A stretch of DNA of 64,000 bases from Liolophura sinensis (GCF_032854445.1 NC_088295.1:63409249-63473248); one strand, 5' to 3'. Numbered from the stretch's first letter, positions 45,227-58,271 are shown. Notes: generated from the letters alone by a model not told the origin. Numbers and translations: made by a program.

Positions 45227-45300
45227 GCCAATGTTAATAGAAAGAATGTTCATGTTAATAGACTGAAGGTCCATGCTAATAGATAGAACTTCCATGTTAA
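45227..45300. repeat. Short imperfect tandem repeat, three units of about 25 bp
   Basis: Variants of ATGTTAATAGAAAGAATGTT and CCATGCTAATAGATAGAACT. A (GACT)n tract follows at 45342-45361. Confidence 0.7.
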
Positions 45301-45361
45301 AAAAAGTGTCAACAATTTGGCTGACCGGCCAAGTGGCCGATTGACTGACTGACTGACTGAT

Positions 45362-46011
45362 AGAACGACCGATTTATAGGCAAAAAATTTTGAGATCCGT
45401 CTTTAATCTCACTCAATATACGTATCTAAATAAATTCACAGCTTCCAGACAAGTGCATATACTAAACAACAACAGAATAAGCAATTGTTCTGGGTTTTTC
45501 TCCCCTTCTTCTGCTTCGACTAGGGAATGTTTACATTTAGAGGGATGTTCATTACTCAATGAGACAGTCCGTACCTGCAGCATTGATGTCTGCATGGGGA
45601 TTAATGGGTTTGTTCTTACCAATCAATCCTTTGGGGAGGGGGGGTGGGCGTCTAAAAGAACAGCCATTGTATCATCATCATCACCCTGATTGTGTGGGCA
45701 CTCTTCTGGCCTGGGGCAGGGCTGTGTCTGTGACAGGGCTATCATGAGGTTTACAGGACGAATTCTGAGTGGTGCAGGTGTTTCGGAAAACCTCCCACCC
45801 TCACTTTCTGTGACACGGGGGTCAGAGATAAGCGACGTAAAGCACAACCTGTCGGCGTGAGTCTAGGAAAACGACTGAACCACAGCTGCTTCCGTTATAT
45901 GGTCAATGCCAGATCGGTTTCCTTTAATATCAGCACGATCAAGTCAAGAAGAATTTATCTATGTAGGCCTATATTTATGCTCATGTGAATACAACCGGGA
46001 ATATAGGCATG
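45362..46011. other. Non-coding, GC-richer patch
   Basis: 45620-45850 is more GC-rich than its surroundings and open in several frames on both strands, but has no splice signals or recognisable domain. Confidence 0.4.
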
Positions 46012-46247
46012 GGCAAATGGCCGAGAGGCTCTCCCCAATTCGGTCGCTGAGAGTTCAAGTTCAGCTCATACTGGCTTCCTCTCCGGCCGTAGGTGAGGAG
46101 GTTTTCCAGCAACCTGCAGATGGTCGTGGGTTCCCCCACCCCCGAGTTCTGGCTCTGCCTGGTTTCCTCTCACCATAATGTTGGCTGCCGTGGTATATGT
46201 GATATATTCTTGACTACGGTGTAAAACATTAATTAAATAAATAATTA
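46012..46247 (+). repeat. SINE family 1, nearly full length, diverged head
   Basis: GGTCGCTGAGAGTTCAAGTT (B box), CTGGCTTCCTCTCCGGCCGT, CAGATGGTCGTGGGTTCCCC, then a TTGACTACGGTGTAAAACAT tail and A/T repeats. The A-box region is degenerate. Confidence 0.85.
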
Positions 46248-46383
46248 ATAAGCATCGGTACTACATTCCGCACATTACCAGTCTCTGAGCTTACCGCTCG
46301 CTACGAACGTTCACCGGGCCCTAGGATCAGGAAGCTGTATTAACTGGTGACATTATTCCTCAACCTATATTTATTTATTGATT

Positions 46384-46606
46384 TTATTTATTTATTTGAT
46401 TGGTGTTTTACGCCGTACTCGAGAATATTTCACTTATATTACGGCGGCCAGCATTATGGTGGGAGGAAACAGGACAGAGCCTGGGGGAAACCCACGACTA
46501 TCCGCAGGTTGCTGTCAAACCTTCCCACTTACGGCCGGAGAGGAAGCCAGCATGAGGAAGCCAGCATGAGCTCATGAAGCCAGCATGAGGAAGCCAGTAT
46601 GAGCTG
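46384..46606 (-). repeat. SINE family 1, minus strand, with internal head duplications
   Basis: The reverse-oriented tail TTTGATTGGTGTTTTACGCC, core GGGGGAAACCCACGACTATC, then, on the head side, four full or partial copies of GAGGAAGCCAGCAT (46540-46553, 46554-46567, 46576-46586, 46587-46600). The repeated module is the AGCTCATGCTGGCTTCC segment, which is a single copy in other SINEs here. Confidence 0.88.
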
Positions 46607-48284
46607 GACAGCTTCGTGATCCTGTGGGGCAGGAAAACATTAACAACAAACACAATGTCTTTTACATTTTAGAAGCAACAAACTGGCTGTATTTCATTCT
46701 GACGTATGTGCTGTTTGATAAACTGAAATAGTCCGTATATGTGCCTTAATCGTCAGGGTAATTCAACTCTGTAACATTTCACAGCGTGTCGAACATTTGT
46801 ATATTCCACACGCCGTATCGTCCATACCGTGATTGTTGTTACCCTTGGTGAACATATGCCATGGTGTGTTTTTGAAAACTGCTACTCATTTTCCACCATT
46901 AAGAAAGCAGATTTTAAAAAACCCTTTCCGATGGCCGAGTGCTTAGAGTGTCATCTTTCTAGGCGGAACATCCAGGTTCATATTCCGAATCGTATCTGAA
47001 TCGTGTCATTGTAAGTATTTTTCGTTTGGTGCTCATCATCGGGAAGAATGATTAGGCCATATGCTGAGTTGGCCACATTGCAGTACAAATTTAATAGTGT
47101 ACCATTGCGGGTAAATAGATGACACCGATCCAAGCTTAATACACCATTGTTCTTTTGTAACAAATGACCACCGAAATCAGGCACGTTTTCAGTTTACCTG
47201 ATCTAGGGTTTTGTATAGAGTTGATGTCCAATGTAATTTGGGCGGGAAAGATTATACATTTACGTCGTATTCAGGGATGTTTTATTATATTTGTACATTA
47301 TTTTCTTAATGTTTATTCATTTATTTATTTATTTTGAACACACGGCCTCATTGGCCATGTTTCCAGAGTGGACATTTTACCTGGTGTATATCCATACAGT
47401 GATGTATAAAAAGGTCGACAAAGTGATTGGCCTATTACATGAATAAACAACGTTGGAACATGAAACAGATTTTCATTGGCTGAGACTTTAAAAGTTTACG
47501 ACTTTTCGATGTCACAGTTCGGTTCATACACAAGCCTGCATGTCCATGTTAACGACATCAAGGCCTGTTTAATTAGGAGAGAAAGGCAATTCGTAATTAC
47601 TATATACACTTAACTGCCAGCATCGCAGGCGTAACACCGAATATGTGGAAATAAATGACTACCGCGCATGCGTGACATCGATCAAACAAGAATTAATCAG
47701 TCCTGGTTAGACGGATTTACAACTTCTACACAAACCGTAAAAAACGCCAGGTAGCACAATTAACGGTATGGAATGGACCGTTACATAGCGCTGCTTTTCT
47801 GCGTAATTGTTACGGTATTTGACACAGATCAGGTTTTGCGTTGTGTGAGCACGACCCAAACATTCTAATGCAACGTTGCCTGCGGTGGTAACAAATAATT
47901 TAACAGGGACAACAAAAGCCCAGGCTGTGCTCTTCTATAAGCCCAAAGAAAGACAGTAATTTCAGAGAAAAAAGCCATCTCTGATGAGTTTTATTATTAT
48001 TATTATTATCTCCACACTTTTATAACTCATATGTAGACTGAGACATTTTCTAATGATTACGCCTCGCAGAGAATAGTGAAAAATTCAATGAGGATAACAG
48101 GCTGCTGTGACTTCACGGGGTATACGTGTATATACGAAGGCTGTATTCTCAGTCTCTCAACAAGTTGGCAGTGTCGGACAATGCCATGGATATTAAATAT
48201 TATGTCGAATGCATATACATAGAATGATAATAATACATGTATATGAAAAGCATGAAAAAAAAGGGATCAAAGTTGAATCTCCTC
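46607..48284. other. Non-coding stretch
   Basis: AT-rich with a (TTA)n tract near 47990-48010. A tRNA-like TGGCCGAGTGCTTAG with a poor B box lies at 46934; it is judged a tRNA relic at most. Confidence 0.45.
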
Positions 48285-48690
48285 TCGAGGCGAGCGAAGT
48301 GTATATGCACATAACGATGGCTGCCTCAAACCCACATTTAAGTCAACGCATTAAACGAGGGAACGACGTGTATATGCTCTATAATGATTATCTCAAAACA
48401 ACAGTTTATATCAACACATTAAACCAGCGAGCGTAGTGTAGACTATATATGGTCTATAATGATTGTCTCGAAACTACAGTTTACGACACGCATAAAACGA
48501 GGGAACGAAGTGTATATGCTCTATGATGATTGTCTTCAACCCACATTTAAGTCAACCCTTTAAAAAGAGGGGAACGAAGAGTATAAGCTCTATAATGATT
48601 GTCTCAAAACCACAGTTTATGTAAACCAGCGAACGTTGAGTGAATATGGTCTATAATGATTGTCTCGAAGCCACAGTTTAAGTCACGCAT
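48285..48690 (+). repeat. Diverged minisatellite, about seven units of 55-68 bp
   Basis: Units contain variants of CTCTATAATGATTGTCTCAA, then CCACAGTTTAAGTCAACGCA, then TTAAACGAGGGAACGAAGTG, then TATATG. Two unit types alternate (with ...CGAGGGAACGAAG... or ...CCAGCGAACG...). Length and sequence vary, so the array is old. Confidence 0.8.
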
Positions 48691-50939
48691 TGGCCAGTGT
48701 TCATTATTCATGGCGGAAACTCGACTGCGGCTTACAGTCAGTATCAGGTACCCGGCGAAGTACGGTTGTTTTCTTAGATCACGGTACCAAACGTGAAATA
48801 TTCATGTGTATGGTGGCGAACTCCAAGAAAATAAATAAATATTCATGGCAGAACCATAAGACTGACAGTGCACGCTTTAACTTGCCGATTAGTCAAAAGG
48901 CCACTCTGTAGATCACCAGTCATTGACCAATCAATAAAGTTGGAAGCTTCCATTTCCTATACTTGAGGAGCGCATGGGAAAGTGTATTGAGCCCGGGATG
49001 TGTTTCTTGAATGAACTCTGGTGTGTTTTACCCATGGACTTTATTGTCGTCTTAAGGCGTGGAATGTATGGGGTACGATCTAAAAACAGCAGTTCAACGA
49101 GAAAAAAAAAAAAGACCCGTTGGCGGTCGCAGGCTACGACGCATGCGCATTTAAGAAAGGCACCCCGCGGCAAACGATCACTAAGTAGGAAGAGCAACAA
49201 CGACATCAACAGCACGGGGTCCTCCCATAGAGCTACTTGTCGCAACTAAAAATTAACAAACCCCAATGGCAAACAGAGGTCGTGAAATGTTATATGAACG
49301 ACAAGCATAGAAATTAAGCTTTTGATCATCGCGTCAAGGCGACATTTCAAACTCATTCATTTCTACAGCTCTAAGTACAGCTGAAAAACGTGTGCAATTT
49401 CGTCAGTTCAGTGCAACGACAAAAAAAAAAAAAAAAGAGCGAAATTAACGCCTTGCGCTATTTGGATGGAATGTAATAGCAGTTGTTTTTATCTGCATGT
49501 TTATCAGAGACAGGCATGTTACCGGTTACGAAATACAAGAGATTGTTCCGCACAAGAGCTGTTTTTAAACTGGATCAGTGCAACTCACATTTTAGATTGA
49601 GGAACTTCCGAGGTCCCTGAAGGCATTTACTGAACAACAGAATGTTTCACGGGCTACTTGACATATCCCACTACTTCTATGTTTTATGCCATCCAATATC
49701 GAGTACCCAGGCATATTAACGTCCAAGGCCGCAGTGTAGGAAATCATAGAGGATCGCCTGTGTCCACGTCTTCTTTCCACACTCTGTAACTTTACATTGG
49801 CTTAATGGATTAACCAGTGGACACTTCACGTGCTTGATTAAACGCTGTTGTCCGCCCGGGGCAGGCGACAAATTAGGACGGCAAACGAGGGACTTGCCAC
49901 GACTCTTCTTGATGTCATTTGATCTCTGCGGCTTGTTACATTAGTTATCAGTGTTTTGAGGATTCCTGGTCAATTGAAACGACTCACTGAGAAGGTTTTA
50001 TATCCCTTCTATCTCAACTGTCCACGTCATATATAATGGTATTTTTAACAGAGCAAATGAATAGAACCTTGACATTTAAATCTATTAAGGTCAGTATTGG
50101 CAGTCAAGTCATAAAGTATGCAGCTTGCATTTATGTGAGCTACATTACATTTTATCCCCCCCCCCCTTCCATTGTTTCTTTTTTCATGCAATTGATTCCA
50201 ATGTATGAAATAAAAGCCGAATAACAATATCAAATTATTGTAATGCGCTTTATGTAAGGGAGACAACTAATTTTTATCCTAAATGGGGTGGTCGCCCTTG
50301 TCCTGCAATATATGCACTTTAACCCCTGTGTATGCAGTAACCTCGCCCCATAATCCGGGTCATGCTATGAGGTGTGTAATGCGGTAATTTTACCCATGCT
50401 TCAATATTAGCCTACTCCTCGTGTAGCTATAGTAACACACGCATTCTAGTCCACCACGCGGGTTTTTACTGATCACTTACCTTATCATCCCATGTGTATA
50501 TATGCATCTACATGCTACTGATTGGGCTCCTTATATTTACTGAAGTTTCAATCCCGCCCACCTCACCCATTGTAAATGAATGTGAATATAATTTGTATTC
50601 TTGTTTTTCACTTCCCCTTTTTGCACCACCACATTTGCATAATTCTACAATTTATTCAAGAAATTTGAAATTTAATGATTGAGTCATGACGTTGGCATAA
50701 TCCATGTCGTACAAGTGTGTTGTACCGTGTACCTGTATATTTCTATTCATGACGCAATTTTCGTTATGAGCCAAATAGTCGTCATTTATATTTAAATGAC
50801 CTAAACCTCAACTCTTCTGAGTTATTGTCACTTTTTCGTTAACAGTATTCAAACCTAGCTCGTCTCTGTCCAGTCACATTGTGAGAAGTCCGAAACGAGC
50901 TTTTGTATGGTTGTTATGCAATGCAACGTAATGCCAAGT
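48691..50939. other. Non-coding stretch
   Basis: It includes a CpG-richer spot with an NRF1-like ACGCATGCGCA (49139-49149), homopolymers at 49101 and 49422, and a C run at 50156. No exon with paired support. A minus-strand donor GATAAG|GTAAGT near 50482 follows only a nine-codon frame. Confidence 0.4.
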
Positions 50940-50950
50940 ATTTATAAGCA
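50940..50950 (+). repeat. Target-site duplication, left (11 bp)
   Basis: ATTTATAAGCA, repeated at 51069-51079, flanking the truncated SINE. Confidence 0.92.
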
Positions 50951-51068
50951 TCGTCGTGGGTTTCCCCTGGGCTCTGTCTGGTTTCCTTCCACCATAATGC
51001 TGGCCGCCGTCGTATAACTTAAATATACTTGAGTACGGTGTAAAACACTAATCAAATAAATCAAATAA
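50951..51068 (+). mobile_element. 5'-truncated SINE family 1 with perfect target duplication
   Basis: Only the 3' half is present, from TCGTCGTGGGTTTCCCCTGG to the TTGAGTACGGTGTAAAACAC tail and AAATC repeats. It is nevertheless bounded by exact 11-bp duplications (50940-50950, 51069-51079). The truncation therefore happened during insertion, as in LINE-type target-primed reverse transcription. Confidence 0.92.
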
Positions 51069-51079
51069 ATTTATAAGCA
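51069..51079 (+). repeat. Target-site duplication, right (11 bp)
   Basis: ATTTATAAGCA, identical to 50940-50950. Confidence 0.92.
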
Positions 51080-54000
51080 AGTGTTATAAAATGTACCTTA
51101 CACAATTCGCGATGACAGGCCTTCATTACCAATTATCTGAAAATTTCAGCTTTTGACAATCAAGAAACAAAATGATTTTTTTTTAATAATAATTCATGGT
51201 TAAAATCTTCAGTTGTATTTTTATCAAACAAAACCGTAGAGAAAACCTGGATTTAGGATTCTGTGCAAACGCCTGCGTGTATTTGTCGTACATGATCTGG
51301 TACAAACATCCCCGTCTTGACACGCACCTGTTTCATGTGCTGATTCAAACTCTGTATCGCGCATCGATTACGATCTAACGAAACACCCAGGCCAACCCAC
51401 GGTCGATTTAATGTGAAGCTATATATACAGAAACGTCTTTAGCCTCCGAGGTCAGTGGTTTAGTGTGCATCACAGCTTTTGATATCCAACTTCATGCGGA
51501 CATGGACAATTATCGAACAGTTTAGGCAGGTTAAACTGTCCTTGCATATATTGTAGGAGACACCCACAATGTTTTCCACAGTTGGGGTGGAGGTGCACTA
51601 AATATCAGTGGCAAATGAACCGTGATTTACAGACCCAAGTCGAGCGAAACTAATGCAAAAGTGGTCTTCAGCTATCAGAGCAGGGCAAAGCCTCATCGTA
51701 AATTTGCTCCATGTTAGAGTTTCGCCGCTAATTTATTTAATTGCCCACCACGCATGCATTCTTCCCTTGAAATTGCTTCGATCTTTGTCCTACATGTTGT
51801 GGGAGTATTGGATTTTCAACTCTCCTCGCAAAGCAAACTTTAGATGACGTGTTCTACTTCTGTAAAACTGTTGAAAGGTTGGGCTTGCCGTTCGCAAAGC
51901 ATGTGGGATAGTCATGCCGTAAAAGTATCACACTGTAAACGCAAGTTCATAGAACAGCCAAACTCATCTAGAAGACGGGTCACATGATACACAAGTATTA
52001 AGGATATCCATCTTGTATATATTGTATTGTATGTATTTATTTCGTTGATATTTAACGCACTGCTCAGGAATATTTATTTATTTGTATTTTGGCTCTCAGG
52101 TTTCTGGTGGAGAAAACCTGAGTGCCCAGAGCAACCAACCCGCCTTTATACTTGGAGCATATCTTCTATAATGACTGCATAAAATAGACCTTAATGGCAC
52201 CTGTTGATTCACATTCCAAAGCTCTAAGCTAGTCTCAAGGTAATCATTATGCCTCCACCTACGCTCTAAGAGTTGCTTTCTCTAAAAGCAAAGGGTGGCC
52301 TATAGAATTCCAGAATTCAAATGTCCGCTTGTCGTGCCAACGCTATGTTATCACAACAGATATAATTCACCACACGGGATGCCTAAGCACTTCAGCTTCA
52401 TGCCATTATTCCTCTGTAAATCGTTTCCGCTGAAAATCTGATACACCCTGGTCCTTTGGTCACATAAAAGAAAAACTTAATGAGATAAAAAGCATTGTTT
52501 ATGGCGGTCTGTCAAGGATATTGAAAGGATTAATACAGAGAAAAAATATTTTATACGTGTTATTTTTGGATGACCAGTGTTAAAATGATCCTAAGCATGT
52601 CTATTGATGGAGGGGAACTATTTTGCGGTATAATGCCTGGGATTATCCTCGAAAGGTTATACGGCGCGTGCGTTTCATTTAAATCCAATCAAGCTGCAGA
52701 CATTAACCCTGGGGCAGTCAGATTATTGCATTTTCTAGATTGTTAAAGTTGGTCTGTTGACGCTAGACTTGGCAGTATTGACATGTTCACTTTTATCAGG
52801 TTTGTTTTCCCGAGCATTTCTTACTGTGACACGTTGAGATTAAAAAGTCCTTTCAATATCCCTGCCTGGAAATAGTTCAGATAGCAACCTTTCCAGGCAG
52901 ATGTTGAAAGTAGGGTTTACTACAGAAATCACATCTCTGGGGAATCGAATCTTCCACAAGAAGACGTACTAGGCCAGGTTCCGCCATGTTTTCATGAGAC
53001 TAAGTCGATTATAACCACCATGGTAACACTGGAGAATTGTGCTCATTATAGTCATGGTACGCTGTCTATGGTAACTTTGCTCAACCGAACCGTTTTACTG
53101 GTATCTCGCCGATACATCATCTTTGACCGCTGACGTTGCGACAACGGGGTGTGTGAGAATAATCGCTATTACGTTGGCCCAGCCTCTTTCATTAGATCAA
53201 ATACACATTCATGACTTCTTTTATATCCATGCGCCCAAGGAGCCCACTAACACACAAATGCCAACACAAAACGTCTCTAAAGCAAATGTATTTAGTATTC
53301 CTTATGTGCTGGGATTCTACCACTAGGCAGAAGGCGAATCCCGTCGGCCATCATGTAGATTGCCAGTATATTCCTCGCTGTTGCCTTCATCCCATCTTTT
53401 AACCTGCCATGGTTTAGCCTTTTAGCTGTGACCATTGGTCAGTGAGACGGGCGGCCAGCTTTTTTGAAATTTTTCTTCTATAATATAGGCTGTTTACTCA
53501 ACGATATGCGTGAGTCCAATGCGGCATCGACTTGTGCAAGTTGGAGCTGTTGCAATTTTGTGCTTGTTTTTAATAAAAATCATGCATAGTATAATCTTCT
53601 GATGTACTTTTAACGATTTCATCATCCTGAATCCAGACCCAGCAAGCCATACCCCTACAGAAAAATACCCCACCTTTCCGTAAATCGCTGCGGCCTTTCT
53701 CGTACAATGGGACAAAATCGAAAAATAACTTTGGTCAAAACTGAAGAGTGAAAACAGCGTATTAATTGGTTGGTCACCTTTCACAAGCGAAGTAACGATG
53801 TTAAATCTGTAGGCATTAACCCATTTCTTTGACCCAGTTTAGAAAGAACCAAATTTTTACATCATTGTTGTATCGAAGGTAAAGCGTTCGTGATTACGTC
53901 CATTTTGTAAAACATTATATTGCATTAGAATATATGATGGGAAAATAACCCCATCGTCCCGTAATTAGACACCTGTCTAAAAGGTTTCCTCCGAAATAGA

Positions 54001-54606
54001 ATATAACGTCATACACTACTTCACAACGTGGAACTTCTCTGTGATGTACCATGATTAATGACTGTCGTCTTATCTCAGTCAGCGGTCAGGATTGTCTGAG
54101 CATCATAAATATGCCAGGTCTTTATTAACTTGTGTGGATTTATTCGCATTACAATCCATACGAGCCAGCAATGTGGCGTTAAACCCGAATCATTCATTCT
54201 AGATGAGAAAGCTGTTGATGACATTTCCGGCACAGAAAGGTTTCCACAATGGACGGCTTTCAAATTCACCTTATTAGAAATAAAGTTCTTTTCTTCCTCT
54301 CTTTTTCTTTCTTGTTTTCAGCATTTGATTCTCAGTGAAAGCAATTCTGATCTATTTACGCCACGGAGTATTCAAACATATGTGACTGTTGTGTTGGAAA
54401 TCCGGATTTTCAAATTGCTACTGTCTTAATTGTGCATTATGTCTTAAATGTCTCTTCTTGAGTAATAGTTCGTAAAGATCTACTGTCGACGCAGCTCGTA
54501 CTTTGTCCACTATAGTCTTTCATATCATGACTTGGCTATTCTATCAAAACACGGTTTTTGCAAAGGAGCCATTAGGCCTACCCTGTATTCAGAACTTGTG
54601 GTTAAC
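51080..54606. other. Non-coding stretch
   Basis: Apart from an old SINE-like fragment at 52025-52145 nothing is recognised. Open frames of 60-99 codons occur, but without splice pairs or protein-like composition. Confidence 0.45.
52025..52145 (-). repeat. Old SINE-like fragment (family 3), minus strand
   Basis: TTTCGTTGATATTTAACGCA resembles a reversed SINE tail, and TGGTGGAGAAAACCTGAGTG, then CCCAGAGCAACC, resembles the module near 27650. Diverged. Confidence 0.45.
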
Positions 54607-54780
54607 GTCTGTACACAAACTCATCCCACGGGGTTACGGATCCAGTCCACAACGTCTGTACACAAACTCATCCCACGGGGTTACGGATCCAGTCTGTACA
54701 CAAACTCATCCCACGGGGTTACGGATCCAGTCCTTAACGTCTGTACACAAACTCATTCCACGGGGTTACGGATCCAGTCC
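54607..54780 (+). repeat. Minisatellite, four units of 38-47 bp, nearly identical
   Basis: Each unit reads GTCTGTACACAAACTCATCC, then CACGGGGTTACGGATCCAGT. Units start near 54607, 54654, 54692 and 54738. One differs by C>T (CATTCC), and spacing differs by an optional CCACAAC or CCTTAAC joint. High identity implies recent expansion. Confidence 0.92.
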
Positions 54781-55730
54781 ATGCATATGTATGCAACATT
54801 TGTGACTCTTGAGAAACGAAGGAGCTGAAAGAAATTCAGGCATCGTAAAATATTTTGCTAAAGATGTTTAAAATATTGAAAAGAGTAAATATCAGCGGGG
54901 GCCATTTCTGGCAGAGATTTAGCATTTCTGTCTCTTTCGTTTCTGAAAAGCGGTGTAAGAAAACCGAGGAGAACTTCTACCGATGTCAGAAGAAGATGAA
55001 TGGCATTTGAAATGGTAAAGTTCAAAGACATTAAGTCTCTGTAGACCAGACACTTCCTTTCTCTAAGAAACCTGCCTCTGTTCCTTATTCTCAAAGCTGG
55101 GTTCCTGTCAGCCTGCGGCAGGAATTGTTTCTCGAAACATGTTCAGCACGCTATACCTTCCGTGCTATTTTAGAAAATTAAAGGAATTTGCTTTCATATC
55201 GTGGGAGAGAAGCGAGCACACGATTAATTGCCGGTGTTCTGTACAGCAGGCATGAAAAGGCTGAAGCACTCGGCTTTTCATTGAGTCCTCACAGGCATGA
55301 ATGTAGGGGTCATTTTGAAAGCATTCTATATTCTGAACACTTGTAGTTCAGACCAAAATAACATCATCTTTATCTTCCTGAAGATATATGTCCAAGGCTT
55401 CCGGGCTTTTGTTCTAAATACAGCTTTCTAACATCAAACTGTCATCTTGCTGTAGAACTGGAATTAACAATCATCCCAAAGATGTTAACTTCGAACAGGA
55501 AGGCTGTGACAGTTGAATCCTGCATCTCCAAATTATATCTTGGTACGTGGCAGCCAGTGCTTCTGTTCCTTAACCAAAATGAAGTGGTGAATATTAAAGA
55601 GAGCCGATTATTTTTATTTTTGTACAAGACATGATGCCGAGACAGAATGGCAAGAGTTGTGAAAGGGTTTTATGATATGGTGAAACAAATGTTTGATCTC
55701 TAATCATTAATGGCAGTCCTCTTCTGAAGC
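54781..55730. other. Non-coding stretch
   Basis: No gene or repeat recognised between the two minisatellites. Confidence 0.5.
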
Positions 55731-56347
55731 ACATGCTTTTTGATCTCTTTATGTCACATTGATTGTTAAAATCGTCACCATCTACTGTAGCATATGATTT
55801 TTGATATTTTTATTTCACATAAATTATTAAAATCGTCTTTATCAATTCTAGCACATGCTTTCGATCTATTATGTCACATTAATTATTAAAATCGGCACCA
55901 TATTATGTAGCATATGCTTTTGATCTCTTATGGCACATCAATTATTAAAATCGACACCATCTTCTATAGCACATGCTTTTGATCTCTTACGTGACATTAA
56001 TAATTAGAATCGGCACCATCTTCTGTAGCATATGCTTTCGATCTCTTATGTCACATTAATTATTAAAATCGACACCATCTTCTGTAGCACATGCTTTTGA
56101 TCTCTTATGTCACATTAATAATTAGAATCGGCACCATCTTCTGTAGCATATGCTTTTGATCTCTTATGTCACATTAATAATTAGAATCGGCACCATCTTC
56201 TGTAGCACATGCTTTTGATCTCTTTATTTCACATTAATTATTAAAATCGTCTTCATCAACTGTAGCACATGCTTTCGATCTCTTATGTCACATTAATAAT
56301 TAGAATCGGCACCATCTTCTGTAGCATATGCTTTTGATCTCTTATGT
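55731..56347 (+). repeat. Minisatellite, about 10.4 units of 59-61 bp
   Basis: Units begin CTTCTGTAGCACATGCTTTT, continue GATCTCTTATGTCACATTAA, and end in one of two forms: TTATTAAAATCGACACCAT or TAATTAGAATCGGCACCAT. The two forms tend to alternate in the central units, suggesting expansion of a two-unit block. Outer units at 55790-55910 are more diverged. Unit length is constant, with no dyad and no spacer diversity, so it is not a CRISPR array. Confidence 0.95.
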
Positions 56348-58271
56348 AGAATCCTTTAACAGAGTGAAAGGTTTTTAACTTGTATCAAATTCTCACCCGA
56401 CGTCCGGAGCTCAGGTTACGCAGTAGAACCCTAGACTGGTTTGGTTTCATTGCTGGAAAAATCAATATTTTACAAAAAGTTCAGCTAAGTGAATGTCAAA
56501 TCTGACAACAGACAGAAAGTAAAAAAACGTTTTTATTTCCCTTGCCACAGCATGCAAGACTGGGGTTGGAAAATGTACTATGGCCTGTGGCTGGAAAGAA
56601 CTTTATAATACATTATTCAGCCAGTATAGGCTGTGTCACTGAAAGCTTAGTCGATATGCAAAAATAGGTTGCTCTCATGAAAATATATGAACATGCATTG
56701 CAAAATGTAAAAATGATGCCAAACACTTGAAAGAGCGTGAAAACGTTTTGCAAGTACGGTCTTCAATATTTTGTTTCGATTTTTTCTTTCAAGAGAAAAG
56801 GGTAGAGCTTGTGTAGCGCTTGTGTTATTACGTGTCACTGACTAAAAATATTGAACACCAAGTTTACAACCAACTTTAAGGAAACACCGCAGGAGCATTT
56901 GTTTACAGTTATTGGTACCTGTGATAGTTACGGTCACGGTATCTTTAGTAAAGGCTATAACTGAGATTTGCGGAAGTGAAGTATGAAATTTGTACCGCGT
57001 TACAATCAAATTATCGCTCGGTTAGAGAGAGCTGTCACACTTTGATAATACACAGCTGTCACGCTATCCATGTTTTCTAATACAGATTAACAGATATCTG
57101 ATAGATTGTCATGTGGATTATCACTGATGGTCGGATCAACATTCTACCCACGAGTCCAATCAATCTCGTCCCACCGCGGTTCCTGGCACACCTGTATGAG
57201 CAGGACTATAGCGCTGTAAATACGCCCACACCTAAATAAAGGCCCACTCAACGACCTGGTCAGTTATCTGTCCATTGCGTGATGACAATGTTGCTACTAT
57301 AATGTAGTGATTTATTATTTATAAATGACATTTTTCGTTATTACGCCTTTAGTTACACTGGCTCATCACAGTTTGAACCATTTCCACAACATTGAACAGA
57401 TAATTATTTATTTCAACAGTTTCCCTGTTGCCTCTAATTTCTATGTGAGATTTATTGGGGATGTGAAATGCCACGCCTCTCCCCGGTAAAGCATCAAATG
57501 AATAAATAAATAAATAACATATCTGCCTATTTATATTTTTTTCAGTTTTGTATTGAAACGACTATTAAATTAATTTTGAAAAGATAAATTGGTATCACGC
57601 AATTTACCATGGACGACTTGCCGTTGAAATATATATGCGAAAGTTTCAAAAATTTTCTAACAATTCCACTGGACAATAAAGAAATATATTGACATGCTTG
57701 TACGTCGCAGGCATTCAATTCATGATGAAAATAGAGGTCAGTACATGTGTTAAAAGACATGGTCACGTAAAGGTATATGTCTTCCCAGTGATTCTTCATA
57801 TCACCAGACTCAGCATGCATGCAAAGCAAGATATGTGTAGGTTGAAGTTGCCATTAAAAGCAACACTATTCTTATAAAATGATTATAAGTAGAGTCATAG
57901 TCACAGAAGTGGGCAAATACAATAACTAGATGTTAACGATCAATCTCGGACGTCTACTCGGCGTCTTCCTGTAGGCCTATATGTGCGTGGGTGGACATCA
58001 TAATCAAGTGTAAAACACGAGGCAGATGTTTCTTATAGGTAGTTACATGTACAGTCTCCATTTTGCAAGAGGAACTTTTGAAGAATTTAAAATCTGAATA
58101 AGGGGAAGCCATTGTGAGTGTTATGAAAGAATACCAGAAAAAAATGACAAGAACTGAGTAACAATGACGAAAACTAAAAATGACGCGAATCGATTTCTAC
58201 AAGAATGACTGGTTTGTTCGTTTGTATACCCAGAGGATATTGAAACAGTGACGTAGCTTGTGGACTGATCG
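56348..58271. other. Non-coding stretch
   Basis: AT-rich, with an AAATAAATAAATAAAT tract near 57502-57516 that may be a SINE relic. No exon seen. Confidence 0.45.

Noticed and set aside
46928-46990. tRNA-like segment TGGCCGAGTGCTTAG with GGTTCATATTCC
   Set aside because: The B box does not fit, no cloverleaf with a paired acceptor stem could be drawn, and there is no terminator run. At most a tRNA or SINE relic.
55731-56347. CRISPR-like regular repeats
   Set aside because: The units are contiguous with no unique spacers and the context is eukaryotic, so it is a minisatellite.
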